Assembly: GCA_025201765.1 (NCBI GenBank)
Contig: MU623405.1
Coordinates: 124,001-188,000 of the forward strand
Source: Daldinia sp. FL1419
Taxonomy: Eukaryota; Ascomycota; Sordariomycetes; Xylariales; Hypoxylaceae
Reading direction: 5' to 3'
Length of the DNA stretch: 64,000 nt
Shown here: positions 10,484 to 19,418 of the stretch, piece by piece
How the letters are laid out: the number at the start of each line of letters is the position of its first letter
Numbering within the stretch: position 1 is the stretch's first letter
Notes under the pieces: generated by a model
What the model saw: the letters and a program-made list of their open reading frames with translations, nothing else
What the model was told of the DNA's origin: nothing
The model's database searches: none
Translations under genes and position numbers: made by a program

Positions 10484-11518
10484 GTGACGATGCCTCTAGC
10501 TCCCCCTGCGGAAGGCATCTTCCCTACCATAGAAGATTGCGAGAGGGCGGTGCAAACTCATGCTGCAAAAGAAGGCTACGCCGTCGTGATGCACGCAAAG
10601 GCCAAGTCTAAGCGTACTGGAAAGTATATCAGATACTTGATTCGATGTGACAAGTCTGGTAGTTTTCAATCAAAAGCTACTATCGGTCTCAAAAAGACAA
10701 CTACCAAGAAGACGAATTGCCCCTTTTCTTGTCATATCAATGTTCGCGAAGATGGTTGCTACTTCGCTGTTAGTGTTCCTGAGCATAACCATCCCCCTTC
10801 AAGCGACCCGAGTGAGCACGTACAGCACCGGAAGCTCACTGAAGACCAACGTCGTTTCATAGAAGCCGGTGCTATTGATAGGAAGACCGTTAGGGCTATC
10901 CACGAGGAACTTCTTAGACATTTTCCCGAATGCCTTGCCAAGCTCGAGGATATTGGGAATCACGTTCAGGCTTGGAAGAAGAAGGCGAGGGAGAACGCCA
11001 CCGGGGTACGAGCTCTTTTGGTCAGCCTTCAAGAGAGGGAAGATATCTGGGGCTTCCCTCTGGAGAGAGCCGGCAATTTGGAGGGAATGTTTTGGGCCCC
11101 CAAGTGGTCTCAAAGCCATTGGCAACGACATCCGGATATCCTCATAATAGAGACGAAGCACATGGTTAACCGGTCGGTTCTGCCTGTTATCGAGATGAAC
11201 AGCGTCCTAGCTGTAAACTCCCATCTCGGTGCCGGCTATGCCATCCTCCCGGACAAAACAGACCCCACCCTCCTATGGCTTATGCAGGCCGTAGATAAAC
11301 TCCGCCTCCGCTTAAAGATACCCAAGCCACAGATCCTCAACATCACGGATTTCAAGACCGCCGAGAGAAGTGTTCTAGCCGAAGTCCGTATGGGTAGGAA
11401 TCTACGGATTGTCTGCGGAAGACTTCTCGACTGGGAAGGAGAAGAACCTCCACAGATTACTGGCGGGCAGGAGGATGCACCTGGTGAGGATGTTGACGAG
11501 GATATTATGCCGGAATGA
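10484..11518 (+). CDS. FAR1-like / MULE-transposase-derived DNA-binding protein
   Basis: Intronless, 344 aa, starting MTMPLAPPAEGIF. Residues ~14-105 form a FAR1-type (WRKY-GCM1-like) zinc-binding domain: ERAVQTHAAKEGYAVVM, then C55, C79/C83 (NCPFSC) and H101-x-H103 (EHNHPP). Residues ~115-175 are a helical linker (KLTEDQRRFIEAGAI). Residues ~203-302 resemble the start of a MULE DDE transposase core (FWAPKWSQSHWQRHPDILII). The usual first Asp motif (DCTYKTN-like) reads ETKHMVN, while ITDFKTAE keeps an Asp where the second motif (VTD) is expected. The protein stops about there with an acidic tail and lacks the last catalytic region and SWIM finger. The clean frame without terminal repeats suggests a domesticated transposase acting as a DNA-binding regulator; a truncated transposon relic is the alternative. 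Confidence 0.72.
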   Translation: MTMPLAPPAEGIFPTIEDCERAVQTHAAKEGYAVVMHAKAKSKRTGKYIRYLIRCDKSGSFQSKATIGLKKTTTKKTNCPFSCHINVREDGCYFAVSVPEHNHPPSSDPSEHVQHRKLTEDQRRFIEAGAIDRKTVRAIHEELLRHFPECLAKLEDIGNHVQAWKKKARENATGVRALLVSLQEREDIWGFPLERAGNLEGMFWAPKWSQSHWQRHPDILIIETKHMVNRSVLPVIEMNSVLAVNSHLGAGYAILPDKTDPTLLWLMQAVDKLRLRLKIPKPQILNITDFKTAERSVLAEVRMGRNLRIVCGRLLDWEGEEPPQITGGQEDAPGEDVDEDIMPE

Positions 11519-11976
11519 TAAGGATTCCATTTCGAATGAAATAGAATGTGTGAATAGGTATCCTAGGGATGGGAGTTGGTAATAATCGGTGGAAACTATG
11601 GACGGCTGGGTTCTGGTAGCGACGAACATGGTGTTATGGATTCGACCACCCAAAGGCTTGTAACGGTACGGTAATCGCGGCTACGGCAAGGGAAAGCTAT
11701 AAGCTATGCAAATCCGGAAGGGAAACGACGGTTACGGGAACGAAATGTCATTTATGAATTACGTAGCTTCATCTGCTTTTTTCCACACTCAATTACAGGT
11801 CAGTTTGAGGGATTGTTTCGTGGGTTCGGAAATAATAGTCTATTAGGAGGAAAGACCTATTTACTAGCTAAGATAGGCATTCTAATTGGGTATCCAAGCC
11901 GTCTTGAACCCTGCCCGACGTAACCACGTTCGGAACCAGGGGGTATCTATAATGATCATAGCTAGAAATTAGTATC
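11519..11976. other. Intergenic between convergent genes
   Basis: Two 3' ends meet here. No gene, RNA or notable repeat seen. Confidence 0.5.
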
Positions 11977-13368
11977 TTACATCGTTACGGTCGGGAGCTC
12001 GGTCAGCCCTGGGTAAAAGTCAGCAATTGGTGGGAATTTAAGGTTAGAAATAGGGGCATGGAACTTACATCCGTCAACGTCCTCCTTGATGGTCTGCTGC
12101 TTCTTGCAAGCGGTAGCTTGGGCCGGGGTCTGGGTCTTGAGCTGGGAGCACTGGTCGTTGGAGCAGCGGGCGTCGAGGGCGCGCTGGAGAGCGTCTCCCT
12201 TCCAGCCGAACATGTAGTCTCCGTGCCAGCCGTAGCCGGTCGAGTCGTTCATGCTGTAGACGAAGGGCTGGGAGCCGTCCTCGGGCCAGATCGAGGGGTC
12301 GTTGAATTCCCGGGTGTCCCACATGACTTCGTACATCACTTGCGGTAGGCGTACGGGGTGTGTGGAGGGGCACTCGCTGGACATCTCGAAGCTGCCGCTC
12401 GAGGGGTAGGCTACGTGGCTCTTGTGGTCGGGGCTGTCAAGGTTCTTGCCGTCCCAGCAGCTGGTGGAGTTGGATTTAGCTGTTGATCTTTTAATTGGAG
12501 ACTTTATTGAGTTGAGACTTACGTTGGGAATGTGATGGTCGCACGAATACCTCCAGCGCATTGCTGCTATCAGTTAGTTATAGTTTCTTACTTGATTCGA
12601 CGATATTGCATACCTTGTTGGGGAGAGCGGAAGAGTCCATTTGGGCGTCAGCACAAGGGGCACCTCCGAAAGGAGTCTGGTTGACGTTGGTGTAGCAGCG
12701 GTGGCATAGCTGCTTCTGCTGGCCTTGAGCCGTCCTCAACATGGCCTCACCGACAAGCATACGGAAGCCCTAGATTATTGTTAGGTGGTATCCAAATAGC
12801 ATGGTATCTTGATCTACGTACAGGCTTGAAAGCTGTAACCTTGGTGTGGCCATCATAGGGAGGAATGTAGTAGACAGTCATACCCTCCTCACCTTGCAGG
12901 CCCTATTGGTATAAATGTTAGAAAACGGTCCGCATCTAAGCCTTCTTTTCTCAAATACTTACAAGGTTGACCATCTGCTTAACTCGCTTGTAAGTGCCGT
13001 TGCGAGCGCGGAAGTACAAGTTTGCGGTCCAGTAGTTGGAAAAGTCCTCGCTGAACGAGCAAGTTGTGCAGGTAGACTCGGACGGAAGATCGTAGTCGAC
13101 AGGGGCCATGGTAGCGTTGAAGGAGTCTCCACCGACGACTTGGTGAATATGGGGAGACTGGATGAGACCGGGAGAGACGAGAGGGTCTACTCGCTCAACG
13201 ACTAGTCTGAATTCAATCTTAGAATTTCCTTTCCCTGCTTGGAGATTTCTGTTTAGGTACAAGAACTTACCTGGAGCACTGAAAACGCATCATAGCAGCC
13301 TGAGCATATTGGGCAGAAACCTGCTGCGATCCCGCAGCAGCGGCTAAGAAGAGAGTCTTCCACTGCAT
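11977..13368 (-). CDS. DUF1996-domain secreted protein
   Basis: Seven exons (minus strand): 13368-13271, 13206-12963, 12902-12822, 12769-12614, 12563-12523, 12460-12069, 12008-11977; 347 aa with every junction in frame. Donors are mostly GTAAGT and acceptors CAG/TAG. The signal peptide is [19 protein letters not shown]. The mature protein has the DUF1996 pattern in order: [106 protein letters not shown], ending [13 protein letters not shown]. Conserved Cys and His residues suggest a disulfide-bonded extracellular domain. DUF1996 proteins are secreted or wall-associated in fungi; the activity is not established to my knowledge. The gene model is well supported because splicing restores family motifs across all six introns. 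Confidence 0.9.
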
Positions 13369-14918
13369 GATGACAAGAGTGAAGCAGCTGAGTATGATCT
13401 ACACAAGGCAAGGTTGTGCTGAGCTGTAGATCAAAAGGAACGTCAGGAACGGAACGGGACAAGGAACGACAAAAACATTATATATCTCAAAGACTCGCTA
13501 GGCACGCTGGGACACGTTCACTTTTGACGTCGTCGTGGCAAGGCCACCGGGTAAAGTTGCTTTTTGGATAAAGTGCCCTTCCCCGGTCCCCATACAACTG
13601 CCGAAGAGAAATGTCAAAATAAAATTTGGCCGAGGGAGGAATTAACTCCGAGTGGTCATAAATAGTCCAAGAAATATTTATTATTGGTCAAGGATGGAGA
13701 TATATTACCTACATTGGGCGCGGGTTGTGCGGCACTCTGCTCTAGAGATTCTATATTGGGATACATGGGGTGCCTGGGGTCGACCCGGTATGGTATAGAT
13801 GCTCTTCTCTGTATCTTTCTCGGATAACGGGAAGAAATGATCGACGGTGTAAACTCTCTAGGATTTACATGTGCTAGTGGTATAGATATTAACAGTATTC
13901 CAGTCTGGACTGTTTATTAGTGGCAAGAGCGTGGCGTTTATCATCTTGGGTGGTCAAGTCTGGTTTGTGACATGCAGGTCTGACAAATACTTGCATATAT
14001 TAAGTTAGGAACCTTACTCATATGACTTTTGTTTAATACGGCACCAAAATATATGAAGCCAAAGTCTCTCAAAATTCAACTGACAAGTCCAGATCGGGGG
14101 ATTGCACTAGAAAGCCGGATATTAGTGAGAGCATCAGAGTCAAAATTCCAGAAGTGAGTATCAATGCGACTCGATAAACGTGGCAAGTAGGTATGCAAGT
14201 ATTAGTAGATGGTACCTCACTCCTTGGCAAGTAACGGAATGGATGGATAGTTCGGATTACCTACTGAATCTATAACCACCGTCCACGGGGAATATAGGTA
14301 TAGCATTACATCATAATTATGATGATTGGTTGATATATAATATAACTTGACGGCTACGGAGTTTTACATCTAAAGATGGATGGGGAATTATCTAGTTAAC
14401 TAGAATGTATACCTCCTTTATATAAGAATCCGTGTCCTTTTGCTCCAAGATATGTGTGGGCATCTGTACTTATGCCGGCATAACTCAAAATGCTTCGAAT
14501 GGAAAGCGGTATTGCTAAGTTGCTACGGAAGGAGAAGTAGGCCATCAGCAGCCATTATCACGATATGTCGGGCGCTTAGATTTCTCACTTGCTATGTATC
14601 GGTAGCATCCTACAAGGAGCACGGCTATAAGTCAGGTCAGCTTCATCACGTGAAGAAGCACGTTCAGCTCGACTGAGCGATACATAGGGGACATGGTGTA
14701 CAATTTACAAAATACTTAGACCGTCTTAAAGGCTGTCTAGGGTGTAAGTACCTACTGAAACGTCCAGCCGTTAGCTACCTAGTCATTAAATGCGACGTTT
14801 GCATATATAGAATTTAGATGGGATTAGCCTTCAGGGGTTTAGAAATCCCACGTCTCCAACATGAGCAGCGAACGATTCTCGTAGTCACACCTCATTCATA
14901 GCGTTTTGTATACGTTCT
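13369..14918. other. Intergenic, no supported gene
   Basis: Starts with the DUF1996 promoter. An open frame at 14440-14676 (78 aa) has no domain and an unlikely composition. Otherwise AT-rich unique sequence. Confidence 0.5.
13478..13484 (-). promoter_or_regulatory. TATA box of the DUF1996 gene
   Basis: Minus-strand TATATAA about 110 nt upstream of the ATG at 13368, a similar distance to the boxes of other secreted-protein genes here. Confidence 0.45.
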
Positions 14919-15167
14919 TTGAGCCGGACTGTACTAATGGGGCTGGTTGACGTATTCTTCTTTCGTTCTGTCTTTTTCTGGATGGTGTCTGCTAATAGCG
15001 TTGTTACTCAACTCGGAGGGTCTGCAATCATGGCGTCAGGAGATCCCTCTGCAATTAGCAAAAGTATGACTATACTACTCGTCGGCTTTAAATTCGAAGA
15101 GTTGGTCATAGGGGCTCTCTTTATTATATTGCTTTGTATATTTATCGATGGGGCATGGAGATTTTGA
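14919..15167 (+). pseudogene. Possible RTA1-like membrane protein relic (C-terminal half)
   Basis: An 82-codon fragment with two hydrophobic segments. The stretch SVVTQLGGSAIMASGD followed by a helix (VIGALFIILLCIFI) resembles the RTA1 pattern in which a Gln-x-Gly-Gly-containing helix precedes the next transmembrane segment. The N-terminal five or so helices expected of RTA1 (lipid-translocating exporter-like, seven membrane spans) are absent, and no matching upstream frame was found. It sits next to another decayed gene. Identification rests on one short motif and hydrophobicity, so it is tentative. Confidence 0.35.
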
Positions 15168-15436
15168 CGATGTTAGCTTTAGTTGTTAGTACTACATCGA
15201 ATTAGATATACAGCGACGTCTGAGACTCGCTTTAATAGTATAGATAGACGATATAAAGTCATCGTTTCATACGTTTTGGTTCTCGGGAATATGATAATTC
15301 GGAAACGGACTTTGTGAAAATGCCATAGGTAATGGATATTAGAATTAGATAGTATGTTAGTCACTGCTAGTCTATGAATCCTACTTACCTACCTCTAGGT
15401 ACTTACTTAGGTACCGGGTAGATAGAGCGTTTAGGG
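15168..15436. other. Short intergenic stretch
   Basis: AT-rich, with CTACCTACCTCTAGGTAC-type tracts at 15382-15420. No gene seen. Confidence 0.5.
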
Positions 15437-16014
15437 ATCTACAACTTCAGTGCTGTGGTAAGCCTTCAGGATCTTTCGGAATATTATCTTCCTCCTTTCC
15501 GTGTGTGCCAGAGACTCAAATGTCGGATCATTAATGTGCTCTTACAATTCTGTGAACGGTACTCCTGCATGCGCCAACTCGTATCGTGTTAAAGAACAAT
15601 AATCTACTACCAATTGATCTCGAGGGCGAGAGCATCGCGGTTATTGGTATGCGGGCCGACGCAACATGGCAGCTGTTGGGTGGACATAGCGGGTTTCCCT
15701 TGTGCGACTTTGGGTCCATCAAGGTAGATGTTACGAATGTCGGCAACGTCACCTCGGACTTTATCGTATTGGAATTCCTAGCTGGTGAGTATGGACCTCA
15801 ACCTTATACGCTCGAATCCCTAGCAGCATATACGCGTCTTAAAAATATCAAGCCCGAGACGACTACCGGAGATTCGTTTGAGATTACATTAGGGACCTCA
15901 GCTCGAGTAGATGATTCCGGAAATACTGTCCTGTACCCTGGGACGTATAAGGCGTTGTTGGACGTCCCAGCGCAGGACATCATACCTGAACTCTGTGAGG
16001 GATATTGTACTTGA
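15437..16014 (+). pseudogene. Decayed GH3 beta-xylosidase remnant
   Basis: Pieces of a fungal GH3 beta-xylosidase lie in order but in three frames. 15437-15508 reads ...SLQDLSEYYLPPFRVC, the segment before the acid-pocket region. 15507-15584, in another frame, reads ARDSNVGSLMCSYNSVNG and TPACANSY, the family's MCSYN-VNG-PACANS motif. From 15586, in a third frame, LKNNNLLPIDL and IAVIGMRADATWQLLGG match the C-terminal alpha/beta sandwich start. It then joins directly to a fibronectin-III-like end (VTNVGNVTSDFIVLEFL, YTLESLAAYTRLKNIKP, ARVDDSGNTVLYPGTYK). Roughly 100 and 300 residues of a normal ~750-800-aa enzyme are missing at the two joints, and the N-terminus is gone. It should be non-functional. 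Adjacent relics and repeats suggest a degenerating accessory segment. Confidence 0.8.
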
Positions 16015-16250
16015 CCTGATTTCTAAGAGAAGAAGTTCGTCTGTGCGCAATTTTCCAACATTTTAATTTAGTGCATCCTCCAATCAATATGTATTAATAA
16101 AATTTATTTCGTACAACTATTTCATATTATTTGCATTTTCGAAAATATGTACGGTACAATGGTAAAAGCAAATGTAGGTAATAAGTTAAGAGACGTTGTA
16201 GGCAGCAGAGGTAGTACATTAGTACAAATTATCGATAACTCTTTAGATTT
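16015..16250. other. AT-rich spacer between GH3 relic and repeat copy A
   Basis: Includes a very AT-rich run at 16080-16150. No gene seen. Confidence 0.5.
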
Positions 16251-16560
16251 ATGCATTCACAATATCAGTACCAGGACTCGTAGCACCAACTATTAGGGTA
16301 ATAATTAGGGCCTAATAAGTCTGTTAATAAACTGATTGATGATGAATTATCTAGAATCTATGCTAGGATGTGTTGAATTGCAAAAGGATGATATATTAAA
16401 AGCTAAATGTTTTTTTTTTTTTTTTACAAACATTAAACTCTCTTAGAGAATGAATCCTGGAGCCACATGACTAAGTCATGTGGGTCCATCTCACAGGATG
16501 CGAAGCGAGGATATTTACAATTAGGCCAGTCCCCGGGCGGTAAGGATTCTGCTGTGTGGT
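16251..16560 (+). repeat. Dispersed structured repeat, copy A (interrupted)
   Basis: 16251-16370 and 16501-16560 together match copy B (61251-61430) in the same orientation, sharing strings such as ATCTAGAATCTATGCTAGGA, CGAAGCGAGGATATTTACAA and TTAGGCCAG. Copy A is split by a 125-bp insertion at 16371-16495. The shared part includes AACTATTA/TAATAATT, the remains of a hairpin that is perfect in copy B. It lies 260 bp upstream of HNH copy 1. Class unknown; possibly a SINE, MITE or solo LTR. Confidence 0.8.
16371..16495 (+). mobile_element. 125-bp TG...CA insertion with 5-bp target duplication (LTR-like)
   Basis: Begins TGTTGAATTG, ends CATCTCACA, and is flanked by GGATG on both sides (16366-16370 and 16496-16500). 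The uninterrupted copy B has GGATA at this place, so the empty site is visible. TG...CA ends with a 5-bp duplication are typical of LTR retrotransposons, so this may be a very short solo LTR or TRIM-type element. Inside are a poly-T run (~17 nt, from 16410) and a perfect inverted repeat CCACATGAC-TAA-GTCATGTGG at 16463-16483. Confidence 0.65.
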
Positions 16561-16818
16561 CCGTGCACACAACAGGATCCACAGATTGAGTCATTATTTG
16601 ATATCGGATAAATAAAAAAACCGATGAGTGGCGTCTTTCTGGCAATTCAATTTGTTATTCTTTTTTTCGGCAAGGTTCAGTTTATTTTCCGAACAAAATG
16701 CGGGTGCTATTTGCATCTACATCCCAAGGAGTGGAGACGATATCTTACACTAAATCTCAACCTTTTTATCAGCATAAGAATCATTACATTACTTCTCGAA
16801 CATCATAATAGGTTTACA

Positions 16819-18534
16819 ATGCCAATTCAGGAGCAGAATTCAGCCGAGGATGTTTTCCAGACTTCACCTGCCGCCGCCGTTGCCGCTGATACTGCACTGG
16901 ATGATTTCCTTCCTAGTGCAATGATTCGCAGTCGCAAAAGGAAACGAATCATGTACGATATTGATGAAAGTTTAACCGATCACGTTTCTATCTATCATCC
17001 GTACTATCCGTACACATCATCCAACTATCCTATGTTGCAATTCTTAGCAAGCGATAGTGGGGCTCAGTATTTGATGGTTTATTATGCTTGTTGTATTGTG
17101 GCAGGTAACTGCACAAAAGTTGATGAAGGTAGAGACAAATCCAATCCCGAAGGTCCTTTCCTGTCCACAAGCCCAAACATTAGGGATCGCATCACCGTGC
17201 CCGCGAATGATATCATAAAAGCAGGCAATTACTTCTTCATTATACCCGAATCTACGAACCCATCTCCATCCTCTTCTGGGAAACACTATGCTGTTACACC
17301 CACTTTCGACGATTGGCAACCACCTGAAGAAATACCTCGTCCGTGGAAGGAAGTAGAAGTGCCTTTGGATAAAAATATCGCTAATCCTGCCGATGCCCGG
17401 AAGTCCGACCCTTGTTTCATTTCAGAAACATCTCTTGGAGTTGAACAAGCTCACATCATACCGAAGGCGGAGGAAAGATGGATCCTGCAAAATGACATCG
17501 CAAAAATAGTAAAACGAAAGGGGAAAGTGATTTCGGATTGGAGAAATAAGATTCCTCTCCGCAAAGACCTCCACCATTTGTGGGATCATGGCTATTTGAC
17601 TTTCTTCCCTAAATGTTTCACTCCATCCTCTCCTAAAAAGTACGTCCTATCAGTACATGTCAACCGCCTAACCCCAAATACCCGACCGAATAACGAAATG
17701 ATCTACAACTATCAAAACACTCGGGTCGAAGGCTTGCATGCAGTGCCTGCGTTGTTCTTGTATATCCGATTTGCATGGTCAATCTTCAATGAAGACGTTA
17801 TGACTTTGTTTGGCAAGAAACGCACATATTTGGTCAATTATCTTGTTCCAACAGATGATAACAAGGTAGAAGAAAAATGTGATGAGCTTGGAAATAAGGA
17901 TATCTACAAGCATAAGGGCGGCACATCACGTTTATACTCACCGCGATTCACGAATACCGAACCCAAAAAGAACAGCAATACCGCTGACGAGAATGATGAT
18001 GACTACCTTTCCTCTGTCGAATCAGGATACCTATCTCCATCCGAATCCGATAGGTCAAGTATCTACGACTACGACTGGGCCACCGATGAAGAACTTGAAA
18101 ATGATGATACAGAAACTGGTGATTCAAATACTATCTCGCGACCGATTCATACGGATGACGATTCAGGTAGAATTGTTCCCAACAATAAACAGTATGAAGA
18201 GGAGAAGGCTCAAACCCATATATATAAACGTCATCATCCGGTTAAGGAGCACCGATCTTCCTCTAATATCGACATCAAAGACTCTACTAGCATAACTTCC
18301 ACACAAAATCGAGAAGAAAACTATAGTGCCTCGTCTAGCCCCAACCAACCGTCAACGCCTAACCTCTCTCAATCAGTCGAGACGGTTAAGACAGATGAAG
18401 ATACGGTAGAACAATCACAAAACAGCTCGCCTTTAAGGTGGAACCCTAAAGCAGTAAAAGCTCAAAAGAAGATCTGTACCACAAGATCATCAAGCAACGA
18501 CCATAATGATCTTCCCTCTTTTACAACACACTAA
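16819..18534 (+). CDS. HNH-type (HNH_2-like) protein, paralogue 1
   Basis: 571 aa, intronless, starting at ATG 16819 (MPIQEQNSAED); an in-frame ATG at 16624 would add 65 mostly hydrophobic residues and is probably leader. Residues ~55-185 are a conserved N-terminal module (IYHPYY, AQYLMVYYACCI, HYAVTPTFDDW). The HNH core is EQAHIIPK (His212), WRNKIPLR (Asn243) and DLHHLWDHGYLTFFPK (His252/253), followed by a conserved FAWSIFNED segment and KDIYK...RLYSPR. The C-terminal ~180 residues are acidic, Ser-rich and probably disordered, ending with SQSVETVKTDEDT. The HNH core suggests a metal-dependent nuclease fold; fungal HNH_2 proteins are common but poorly characterised. Paralogue 2 lies at 59271. 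Codons look more A/T-ending than in neighbouring housekeeping genes (impression, not counted). Confidence 0.82.
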   Translation: MPIQEQNSAEDVFQTSPAAAVAADTALDDFLPSAMIRSRKRKRIMYDIDESLTDHVSIYHPYYPYTSSNYPMLQFLASDSGAQYLMVYYACCIVAGNCTKVDEGRDKSNPEGPFLSTSPNIRDRITVPANDIIKAGNYFFIIPESTNPSPSSSGKHYAVTPTFDDWQPPEEIPRPWKEVEVPLDKNIANPADARKSDPCFISETSLGVEQAHIIPKAEERWILQNDIAKIVKRKGKVISDWRNKIPLRKDLHHLWDHGYLTFFPKCFTPSSPKKYVLSVHVNRLTPNTRPNNEMIYNYQNTRVEGLHAVPALFLYIRFAWSIFNEDVMTLFGKKRTYLVNYLVPTDDNKVEEKCDELGNKDIYKHKGGTSRLYSPRFTNTEPKKNSNTADENDDDYLSSVESGYLSPSESDRSSIYDYDWATDEELENDDTETGDSNTISRPIHTDDDSGRIVPNNKQYEEEKAQTHIYKRHHPVKEHRSSSNIDIKDSTSITSTQNREENYSASSSPNQPSTPNLSQSVETVKTDEDTVEQSQNSSPLRWNPKAVKAQKKICTTRSSSNDHNDLPSFTTH

Positions 18535-19418
18535 TCCACTACTCGAGTGCTGAAAATTAACTTTGCAATTAGAACACTTGCGTATTAGGATTCTTTCGTT
18601 AAAAAATAGTTCACACTTAATTGGAAAGCAGATTTCTTTAAAGCTTTATAATAAGCTAATTTGGTAAACAGGAATATTTAACGGCAAAGAGGGTATGATA
18701 TTTGGAATTTGGCTAGGTTGGCGTATACAAGTCTGCATGAAGAAGGATTAGGACCTTTTTGGTCGTGAATATCTTAACGCTAGATTTCTTCCTTTTTTGG
18801 ATTGAAATACAATTCCTTATTGTAAGGGTAATGATTACTATGATTTCCTTTGTCATTTTTTTTATTCAGTAAAAAGCAACCCAAGTCAGTTTATTATCGT
18901 GAGATATATAGGGAATGAAGGACAGAATACTTCAGGATTGTTATTCATTTTATGTAGCCATAAAATCGGCCCCTTTTGGCTCTTTCGAACTTTGACGTCC
19001 TGAATAAAACACCAATCAGCGCTTTTGCATACCATGTACTTGTCTTTTTTTGGTGATTTACCTAATAAAATGCGTAGTGTATTTCGTAGCAGTTGCCAAC
19101 AGCTATCGGCAGCTGGGGAGGGGCATACGGAGCTACCGGGTTACTTTTAGGTGGGTACTAAGGGTAGGTACATATATTGTATTAGCCAACGGACACCATC
19201 GCTAATTGCCGCTTGAAAGGTTAGAAAGGGTCGCCTTCCCTCAGCTGATTGTTCCTATTAGCAGCTTTGAGATATCGAGCTATTGAAGCAATCGAATCGA
19301 CGAGGTCCCAATTAAATCTTACGACTGCATAGCAAAACTTACGATTGTCTTGATTGTACCTCTAACTGTTTAATCCATTACGTTCCTATAAAATCATTCA
19401 ATCCCAGGTTAATTCACA
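18535..19418. promoter_or_regulatory. Intergenic; promoter of HEM13
   Basis: No gene seen. A TATAAAA string at 19387-19393 precedes the HEM13 start by about 30 bp; 18600-18900 is AT-rich with T-runs. Confidence 0.45.

Noticed and set aside
6409..13368. Secondary-metabolite gene cluster
   Set aside because: Regulator and transporter are present, but no synthase, cyclase or set of tailoring enzymes lies nearby.
14440..14676. 78-codon plus-strand frame
   Set aside because: Composition looks random and there is no recognisable motif.
16624..16818. N-terminal extension of HNH copy 1 from an upstream ATG
   Set aside because: Hydrophobic, unlike the family start or paralogue 2; the good-context ATG at 16819 is preferred.
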